In this document: piece after piece, positions 15,422 through 20,588 of the stretch
Position numbering within the stretch: position 1 is the first letter of the stretch
Layout: every line of letters starts with the position of its first letter
NCBI GenBank assembly: GCA_964388615.1
Contig: CAYMBG010000047.1
Span: 1-20,588 of the forward strand
DNA: 20,588 nt
Direction of reading: 5' to 3'
Source of the DNA: SLLW01 sp964388615
Lineage (GTDB): Bacteria; Bacteroidota; Rhodothermia; Balneolales; Natronogracilivirgulaceae
Translations under genes and position numbers: made by a program
The notes under the pieces: model-generated
What the model was told of the DNA's origin: nothing
The model's input: the letters and a program-made list of their open reading frames with translations, nothing else
Databases searched by the model: none

Positions 15422-16084
15422 ATGAATAAACGATATGTGCTTTGGGGCGGTCTTTTAGGGGCAATGCTACTTGTGGTTTTTGTTATGGTTCAAATGGTAG
15501 ATCAAGATGCCGGAAATGAATCGGTTGCGGTATCGGCAGATAATAATCGAGGGGAACAGGGTGTTTTAGCTCCTCGTGAAAACGATTGGATGAAAGGAAA
15601 TCCGGAAGCAGATGTGGTCATTGTCAAATACAGTGATTTTCAATGTCCCGCGTGCCGGTTTTATGCATCAATGGATGATCGGCTCAGCCAGGATTTGGGC
15701 GATGATATCCTTTTTATCTATCGTCACTTTCCATTGCGTAACTTTCAATATTCCGGTCTTGCCTCAAGATATGCCGAAGCCGCCGGCCGGCAGGGTAACT
15801 TTTGGGGCATGCATGATCTGATTTACATCAATCAGCAACGTTGGTCGCGAAGCGATGATGCCGAGCCGATATTTAATGAGTTTGTAGAGGCTCTTGAATT
15901 GGACAGCCGGCAATTGGAACAAGATTTGGAGGATCCCGAACTTATGGAGAGAATTGAAGCGGATTATCAAAGTGGTCAAAATGCAGGAGTTCGTGCCGTT
16001 CCAGCATTATTCATCAATGGTGAGGCGGTAGATAATCCACGATCCTTTGAAGACTATCGTAACTTGATCGAATCCTATCTATAA
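15422..16084 (+). CDS. DsbA-like thiol-disulfide oxidoreductase, membrane-anchored
   Basis: A 220-residue thioredoxin-fold oxidoreductase. An N-terminal hydrophobic helix (about residues 7-25) anchors or exports it to the periplasm; a polar linker runs to about residue 55. The redox motif is CPAC (Cys75-Cys78) in KYSDFQCPACRFY, the helical insert typical of DsbA/DSBA-like proteins follows, and the cis-proline strand is RAVPALFINGE near the C-terminus. It should oxidise cysteines in exported proteins. The next gene, 45 bases on, encodes a VKOR homologue, the usual partner that re-oxidises DsbA in bacteria lacking DsbB, so the pair is functionally coherent. The open frame extends 31 codons upstream, but those codons are not signal-like and the predicted transcription start lies inside them. 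Confidence 0.88.
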   Translation: MNKRYVLWGGLLGAMLLVVFVMVQMVDQDAGNESVAVSADNNRGEQGVLAPRENDWMKGNPEADVVIVKYSDFQCPACRFYASMDDRLSQDLGDDILFIYRHFPLRNFQYSGLASRYAEAAGRQGNFWGMHDLIYINQQRWSRSDDAEPIFNEFVEALELDSRQLEQDLEDPELMERIEADYQSGQNAGVRAVPALFINGEAVDNPRSFEDYRNLIESYL

Positions 16085-16129
16085 TATTTGTTTCTTATTT
16101 CTGATATACTTTAAATATGGGAGCATTGC

Positions 16130-16561
16130 ATGCGTAGATCTTCGTCCTCTGCTACTATCTGGGTTGTATTATTTGTTATTATTGCATTCATCGGTTTTGC
16201 TGATTCGGTTTATCTAACAGCATCCCATTACATTGGTGAATTACCTACCTGTACCGTCGTTGAGGGATGCGATGAGGTTGCTTTAAGCGAGTATTCCACC
16301 ATCGGACCTGTTCCTTTATCTCTTTTAGGGGTTTTGTTTTATACGCTGATGATTGTTTGGGGTGTAGTGTGGCTTGATTCCCGTAAAAAAGGAGTTTTCC
16401 GTTTTATGCCATTGATAACCATTCCGGCCTTCTTGTTTTCCATGTGGCTGATTTACGTGATGTTTTATGTTATTGACGCACTTTGTATTTACTGCCTGAT
16501 CTCTTCCGGCACTACAACGCTGCTTATGCTTCTTTCCCTGAAGTTCAGCAAAAAACTTTAG
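16130..16561 (+). CDS. vitamin K epoxide reductase (VKOR) family membrane protein
   Basis: A 143-residue membrane protein with four predicted helices, about residues 9-28, 60-81, 92-112 and 116-136. The family's four cysteines are present: Cys41 and Cys47 in CTVVEGC on the periplasmic loop, and the CIYC active site (Cys119-Cys122). The segment STIGPVPLSLLGVLFY (56-71) is the conserved serine-containing loop and second helix. Bacterial VKOR re-oxidises a DsbA-like partner and passes the electrons to quinone. It is the second gene of the pair, and its stop codon almost touches the putative promoter of the riboswitch unit. Start ATG at 16130 follows GGGAGCATTGC, with a GGGAG ribosome-binding site. 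Confidence 0.9.
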   Translation: MRRSSSSATIWVVLFVIIAFIGFADSVYLTASHYIGELPTCTVVEGCDEVALSEYSTIGPVPLSLLGVLFYTLMIVWGVVWLDSRKKGVFRFMPLITIPAFLFSMWLIYVMFYVIDALCIYCLISSGTTTLLMLLSLKFSKKL

Positions 16562-16594
16562 TTTAGGTATTTAAGCCGCATTTGTGTATTTTTG
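16562..16594 (+). promoter_or_regulatory. putative promoter of the riboswitch-receptor unit
   Basis: TTTA, a 21-base spacer, then TATTTTTG (16587-16594). The -7 box fits TAnnTTTG exactly; the -33 box has one mismatch. Transcription would begin near 16601, just ahead of the riboswitch P1 stem, and starts right after the VKOR stop codon. Confidence 0.5.
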
Positions 16595-16611
16595 AACAGT
16601 TTACAACCAGA

Positions 16612-16692
16612 AAGGTTGGGGGTGCTTGTACGCACGAGCTGAGATCATACCCCGATCACCTGACCCGGATAATACCGGCGTAGGGAAACCTT
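16612..16692 (+). promoter_or_regulatory. TPP (thiamine pyrophosphate) riboswitch, THI element
   Basis: The P1 arms AAGGTT (16612-16617) and AACCTT (16687-16692) enclose GGGGGTGCTTG, the conserved GCTGAGATCATACCC pyrimidine-sensing loop, and ACCTGACCCGGATAATACC with GCGTAGGGAAA, the pyrophosphate-sensing part. All the diagnostic THI-box segments are present and in order. TPP binding normally lowers expression of the downstream gene. The next gene, about 100 bases on, is a TonB-dependent receptor. Confidence 0.95.
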
Positions 16693-16693
16693 A

Positions 16694-16795
16694 CCAGACG
16701 CTTTTTAATCGATTTGAACTGATTGCTTGTCTGGGAAAACAGCTCATCTTGTACATTGCGCCTTCAAATTCATGACATCCAAATTTGGAGGAGCT
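16694..16795 (+). promoter_or_regulatory. candidate riboswitch expression platform and receptor ribosome-binding site
   Basis: After the aptamer, CCAGAC (16694-16699) can pair with GTCTGG (16729-16734). AGCTC (16741-16745) can pair with GAGCT (16791-16795), and the palindrome TCCAAATTTGGA (16778-16789) could form a small hairpin; both would cover part of the GGAGG ribosome-binding site (16787-16791) that lies four bases before the ATG. No T-run terminator is seen, so translational control is more likely. Confidence 0.4.
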
Positions 16796-19216
16796 ATGAA
16801 ACGAATCATCACAATGATCATTTTCCTGATGGGGCTATTTGCGTCATCAGAACTGGCAGCACAAACCATAAGCGGCACCGTGCGGGATGCACAGACGCAG
16901 GAACCTCTTCAGGGGGCTGCGATATACCAGGTACAAACTTCTCATGGTACTGCAACCGATGAGGAGGGATTTTTCAAATTATCATTAATGGAAGAAGCGC
17001 CCCGAAAAGTCGAGGTCAGGTTCCTCGGATATGAAAGCCATGTGATTGATGTGCGCTGGACCGGAGACCGGGAGCAGGATATAAGCCTGATTCCCACAAC
17101 AATTATGAGAGAGGAATTGCTCGTAGAGGCTTTTCTTGCCGATGAGCGAAGCCCTCTCACTTATAGCAATATCAATCGTGAGGAGATAGAGCAACGAAAT
17201 ATGGGTATGGATATACCGTTTCTGCTTGAAATGGCCCCCTCGGTTGTTAGTACATCAGATGCCGGTGCTGGAATCGGTTATACCGGTTTGAGGATCCGTG
17301 GAGTTGACCCGCAACGAATTAACGTCACTGTTAACGGAATACCGTTGAATGACTCTGAATCTCACGGTGTGTTCTGGGTTAACATGCCTGACTTTGCATC
17401 TTCTGTGGAGGATATTCAGATTCAACGCGGGGTTGGTACATCTGCTCATGGTCCGGCAGCATTCGGTGCTACCGTTAATCTGCAAACAACAACGTTGCAG
17501 CCCGATGCTTACGGTGAGATTAACAGCAATATTGGTGCTTTTCAGACATTTAAGAATAATATCCGTGTGGGTACGGGATTAATGAGTAATGGTTGGGCGT
17601 TTGACGGCAGGCTTTCGCGCATTACATCGGATGGTTACATGGATAGGGCTTCCTCCGAGCTGAACTCATTTTTTGTCTCAGGTGCGCGTCATACAGATAC
17701 AGGGGTACTGAAGCTCAATGTGTTTTCCGGAAAGGAAAGAACGTATCAGGCCTGGTACGGAGTGAATGAGGACCAGCTACAAGAAAACAGACGTTTTAAT
17801 CCGGCAGGTATGTATACCGATCCGCAGGGAGAGACAAGGTTTTATGATGACCAGACCGACAACTACACCCAAACACATTATCAGGCGCATTATTCCCATA
17901 TGTTTTCCGAGGAGCTTAATGCCAATATTTCGTTGCATTATACTCGCGGAGCCGGGTACTATGAAGAGTTTCGTGAGGATAACAATTTGACTTCCTATGG
18001 ATTTTCACCTGTAGAGGTTGGTGATCAAACGGTGAGCAGCACGGATCTTGTGCGTCAAAGATGGCTGGATAATCATTTCGGAGGCATGACCTTCTCCATT
18101 GACTATAATACCAGCAATCGCTTTAACATCACTTTTGGTGGAGGCTGGAATCATTATGACGGCGATCATTTTGGCGAGATCACCTGGGCACGTAAGGCGA
18201 GTCCCGGTGAATTGGGTGAGCGATATTACGACAATACAGGGATCAAAACAGACCGCAATCTGTATACCAAGTTTAATTATGATATAACTAATCGGTTGCG
18301 CTTTTTAGGTGACCTCCAGTTGCGAAGTATCTATTACTCGCTGGATGGGGTAAATAATGATCAACGTGTGTTGGATGATGCCTATTCTTATCTCTTTTTT
18401 AATCCCAAGGCTGGCTTAAGCTACGAAATGGGCGCTTTGGGACGCGTTTATGGTTATTTTGGGATATCAAGTAAGGAGCCGGTCCGACGCGATTTCACCG
18501 ACGCCACAGAAAATCATCAACCCGACCATGAGACACTCTATAACTTGGAGGCTGGATATCGTGGAGAACTTGAATCGTTACAGTTCGGTATCAATGCATA
18601 TTACATGTGGTATGATAACCAATTGATCAATACCGGTGATATTAACGATGTAGGTGATCCGGTCCGCACCAATGTTCCGGACAGTTACCGTGCAGGTATA
18701 GAGTTGGAGGCAGCAGCTTCTTTGGGTGAGCGCTTGGGTTGGAATGGGAATGTAAGTTTCAGCCGTAACCGGATACCGGAATTTGTGGAACGTATTGACC
18801 AGTATGACGATAGCTGGGCCTTTGCCGGACAAGAAGAGATCGTCCACAACAACACCAGAATTGCATTTTCTCCGTCCGTTGTTGCCGCTTCCTCCTGGTC
18901 ATACACCTATCATAATGCACAGGTGCAGTGGTACTCGCGCTATGTCGGACGCCAATATCTTGACAACACTTCCAACACGGACCGTTCACTGGATCCCTGG
19001 TGGGTGAATGACTTGCGTCTGTCTTATGATATCAGTAGTCCACGCTTTGTGCGTAATATCCGCTTTCAGGTAATGGTCAATAATATCCTGGACTATACCT
19101 ATGAATCCAACGGCTATACATTCGGCTATTTTGCCGGTGATCAAAAAATTCGTGAAAACTACTACTTCCCACAGGCAGGACGTCATGTAATGAGTGGTGT
19201 TTCCATTTCTTTTTGA
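16796..19216 (+). CDS. TonB-dependent outer-membrane receptor under TPP riboswitch control, probable thiamine receptor
   Basis: An 806-residue outer-membrane receptor. A signal peptide (1-22, ending LAA) precedes a carboxypeptidase-regulatory-like domain (about 24-105, TISGTVRDAQTQEPLQGAAI to RFLGYESHVIDV). The plug domain follows (about 120-235, with LRIRGVDPQRINVTVNG and VEDIQIQRGVGTSAHGPAA), then a 22-strand-type barrel ending HVMSGVSISF with a terminal aromatic residue. Such receptors take up scarce nutrients using TonB energy. The THI riboswitch in its leader is the direct evidence for thiamine or a related compound as substrate; comparable riboswitch-linked receptors are known in Bacteroidetes. 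The ATG at 16796 has GGAGG close upstream and begins the signal peptide; the longer frame to 16727 is rejected. No thiamine inner-membrane transporter or biosynthesis gene is in the window. Confidence 0.9.
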   Translation: MKRIITMIIFLMGLFASSELAAQTISGTVRDAQTQEPLQGAAIYQVQTSHGTATDEEGFFKLSLMEEAPRKVEVRFLGYESHVIDVRWTGDREQDISLIPTTIMREELLVEAFLADERSPLTYSNINREEIEQRNMGMDIPFLLEMAPSVVSTSDAGAGIGYTGLRIRGVDPQRINVTVNGIPLNDSESHGVFWVNMPDFASSVEDIQIQRGVGTSAHGPAAFGATVNLQTTTLQPDAYGEINSNIGAFQTFKNNIRVGTGLMSNGWAFDGRLSRITSDGYMDRASSELNSFFVSGARHTDTGVLKLNVFSGKERTYQAWYGVNEDQLQENRRFNPAGMYTDPQGETRFYDDQTDNYTQTHYQAHYSHMFSEELNANISLHYTRGAGYYEEFREDNNLTSYGFSPVEVGDQTVSSTDLVRQRWLDNHFGGMTFSIDYNTSNRFNITFGGGWNHYDGDHFGEITWARKASPGELGERYYDNTGIKTDRNLYTKFNYDITNRLRFLGDLQLRSIYYSLDGVNNDQRVLDDAYSYLFFNPKAGLSYEMGALGRVYGYFGISSKEPVRRDFTDATENHQPDHETLYNLEAGYRGELESLQFGINAYYMWYDNQLINTGDINDVGDPVRTNVPDSYRAGIELEAAASLGERLGWNGNVSFSRNRIPEFVERIDQYDDSWAFAGQEEIVHNNTRIAFSPSVVAASSWSYTYHNAQVQWYSRYVGRQYLDNTSNTDRSLDPWWVNDLRLSYDISSPRFVRNIRFQVMVNNILDYTYESNGYTFGYFAGDQKIRENYYFPQAGRHVMSGVSISF

Positions 19217-19244
19217 GCGTGCAATAAAATTGGTTGAACTTTTC

Positions 19245-19252
19245 TATATTTG
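19245..19252 (+). promoter_or_regulatory. possible -7 promoter box of the MgtC-like gene
   Basis: TATATTTG fits TAnnTTTG exactly and lies about 70 bases before the MgtC-like start, after the receptor's stop codon. No good -33 TTTG at 19-21 bases upstream was found, so this is weak. Confidence 0.35.
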
Positions 19253-19321
19253 ATTATTCCAGGATGTCAAGCATGGTTCCAATCCGTTACTTTCCGGGTT
19301 GGTTGATAATGGGTAATCGCA

Positions 19322-20569
19322 ATGCCGGAAGCAGAATTATATAATGTATTTCAAACATTCGGGATCTCGCTGCTGCTTGGCCTGTTGGTCGGTATGCAGC
19401 GAGAGTTGCAAGATACCCGTATAGCCGGTTTCCGAACATTTGCCATTGTTACACTGTTCGGAACACTATGTGCGTATATTGCTCAGATTTCAAGTCCGTT
19501 AATTATCGGATTCGGCTTTCTGGGAGTTATAGCGATTATCGTGGTCGGTAATGTAATAAAAATGAAAGCCGGCACGAGTGAATTTGGTATGACGACAGAA
19601 ATTTCACTTCTGTTGATGTATGCCGTAGGTGCCTATCTTACTACCGAGTACTGGATTGTCGGTGCGGCAGTAGCTGGAAGTACAGCCATTCTTCTGCAAA
19701 TAAAACCCCAGCTGAAAGGAGCTCTTGCCAAGATGGAGGATAAAGACATCAAGGCGATCATGCAGTTCGTCTTGATTACTTTTATCATCCTGCCTATTCT
19801 GCCGAATCAGACATTCGGACCTTTTGAGGTTTTTAATCCGCAGCGTACCTGGCTTTTGGTGGTATTGATTACCGGTATCAGCCTTGGAGGGTATCTGATC
19901 TATAAATTTATGGGAGAGCGGGCAGGTACAGCTCTTGGCGGAATGCTTGGTGGAATTATCTCCAGTACCGCTACCACGGTTAGTTACTCCCGAATCACGG
20001 CAAATGCACCCTCCTCTGCATTTCATGCCGGGGTAGTGATCATCATTGCCTCTGCAATGGTCTACCCGAGAATTGCTATTGAGATTATGGTGATGGCTCC
20101 GGACTACTTTTACGATTTAATCTGGCCCATAGCAGTAATGTTTGCAGTCTCTGTCGGTGTTTCCCTGTATGCCTACCGACAGGTAAAGAGAAATCCACAT
20201 GCTATGCCCGAACAGAAAAACCCCAGTGAGTTGACAACGGCGCTCTCTTTCGGAGCCGTTTATGTGACGATTCTTTTTGTGATATCCGCTGCGACTGAGT
20301 ATCTCGGATCAGAGGCTCTTTTTGCGGTGGCGGCGGTTTCGGGTTTGGCTGATATGGATGCCATTACCCTTTCGGTTTCCCAAAAAGTTCAAAGTGAAGC
20401 TATTGAGTCATCTCTGGGCTGGAAACTGATTTTGACTGCCCTCGTGTCCAACACCTTGATAAAATATGCCATTATCCGCTTCGTAGGGGGCTCAGAGATA
20501 GCCGCAAAAGTTCGTTTCGCATTTGCCATCGTTATTGTTGCGGCATTAGCTTTAATGTTCCTGGCTTAG
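19322..20569 (+). CDS. MgtC/SapB-family membrane protein with DUF4010 domain
   Basis: A 415-residue integral membrane protein with about 11-12 hydrophobic segments. The N-terminal third is MgtC/SapB-like: GISLLLGLLVGMQREL (14-29), then AGFRTFAIVTLFGTLCAYI, the typical start of the family. The C-terminal two thirds match DUF4010, including GALAKMEDKDIKAIMQFVL, LPNQTFGPFEVFNPQRTW, LGGMLGGIISSTATTVSYSR and SGLADMDAITLSVS. The function is not established; MgtC itself is linked to magnesium stress and regulation of F-type ATPase in pathogens, which should not be carried over to this longer form. The start codon lacks a clear Shine-Dalgarno. It is on the same strand as the receptor, 105 bases downstream, with a possible own promoter, so it need not belong to the thiamine unit. 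Confidence 0.88.
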   Translation: MPEAELYNVFQTFGISLLLGLLVGMQRELQDTRIAGFRTFAIVTLFGTLCAYIAQISSPLIIGFGFLGVIAIIVVGNVIKMKAGTSEFGMTTEISLLLMYAVGAYLTTEYWIVGAAVAGSTAILLQIKPQLKGALAKMEDKDIKAIMQFVLITFIILPILPNQTFGPFEVFNPQRTWLLVVLITGISLGGYLIYKFMGERAGTALGGMLGGIISSTATTVSYSRITANAPSSAFHAGVVIIIASAMVYPRIAIEIMVMAPDYFYDLIWPIAVMFAVSVGVSLYAYRQVKRNPHAMPEQKNPSELTTALSFGAVYVTILFVISAATEYLGSEALFAVAAVSGLADMDAITLSVSQKVQSEAIESSLGWKLILTALVSNTLIKYAIIRFVGGSEIAAKVRFAFAIVIVAALALMFLA

Positions 20570-20588
20570 TGGCGTAATTGTGACGGGA

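Noticed and set aside
16727..16795. Longer N-terminus for the TonB receptor.
   Set aside because: It would put 23 non-signal residues before the signal peptide, and the GGAGG ribosome-binding site belongs to the ATG at 16796.
19604..20026. A 140-codon open frame antisense to the MgtC-like gene.
   Set aside because: The membrane protein on the plus strand is clearly coding; the antisense product is rich in Cys, Ser and Lys without structure.

Overview
The window reads as a chromosomal housekeeping/envelope segment from a member of the Bacteroidota-Rhodothermota-Balneolota assemblage; a Balneolota-like organism is my best guess, by inference. The reasons are: two proteins with type IX secretion (T9SS) C-terminal domains, one of them a PorZ-like T9SS component; SusC-style TonB receptor architecture (carboxypeptidase-regulatory domain plus plug plus barrel); a YpdA-type bacillithiol disulfide reductase; frequent absence of Shine-Dalgarno sequences; and promoters that fit the Bacteroidota form TTTG-N19-21-TAnnTTTG rather than the E. 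coli form. I see no transposase, integrase, CRISPR array, phage gene or defence cassette.

Layout. Positions 1-1480 are on the minus strand: the 5' part of a tRNA (cut by the window edge), a hairpin terminator, a DUF4168 lipoprotein, and a TIM-barrel sugar isomerase/epimerase-like lipoprotein. A roughly 310-base divergent region with an operator-like inverted repeat separates these from a plus-strand DoxX-like membrane protein. A membrane-anchored alpha/beta hydrolase (minus) then diverges from the PorZ-like protein (plus). Next come an OmpA-type lipoprotein with six thrombospondin-3-like repeats (minus, GTG start), tRNA-Ala(GGC), and the SRP RNA gene ffs with its T-run terminator.

Positions 7226-9842 hold a two-gene minus-strand operon: a GNAT/carbon-nitrogen hydrolase fusion followed by ypdA, behind a well-formed promoter. 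A hotdog acyl-CoA thioesterase (plus) faces, tail to tail, a large secreted subtilisin-like protease with a T9SS sorting domain (minus). The plus strand then carries a zinc carboxypeptidase-like (M14) protein without a signal peptide, a DsbA-like/VKOR oxidative-folding pair with its own promoter, a TPP (thiamine) riboswitch directly ahead of a TonB-dependent receptor, and an MgtC/SapB-DUF4010 membrane protein.

How they fit together. Much of the segment serves the cell envelope: PorZ belongs to the T9SS machine and the S8 protease is a candidate T9SS cargo; DsbA-VKOR would form disulfides in exported proteins; the OmpA lipoprotein would tether the outer membrane to peptidoglycan; and the riboswitch makes the TonB receptor a strong candidate for thiamine uptake. 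The GNAT-nitrilase/ypdA operon suggests a link between low-molecular-weight thiol redox and metabolite processing. The most unusual items are the riboswitch-controlled receptor, the GNAT-nitrilase/ypdA pairing, and the apparent replacement of the YpdA active-site cysteine. None amounts to clear proof of an undescribed system.
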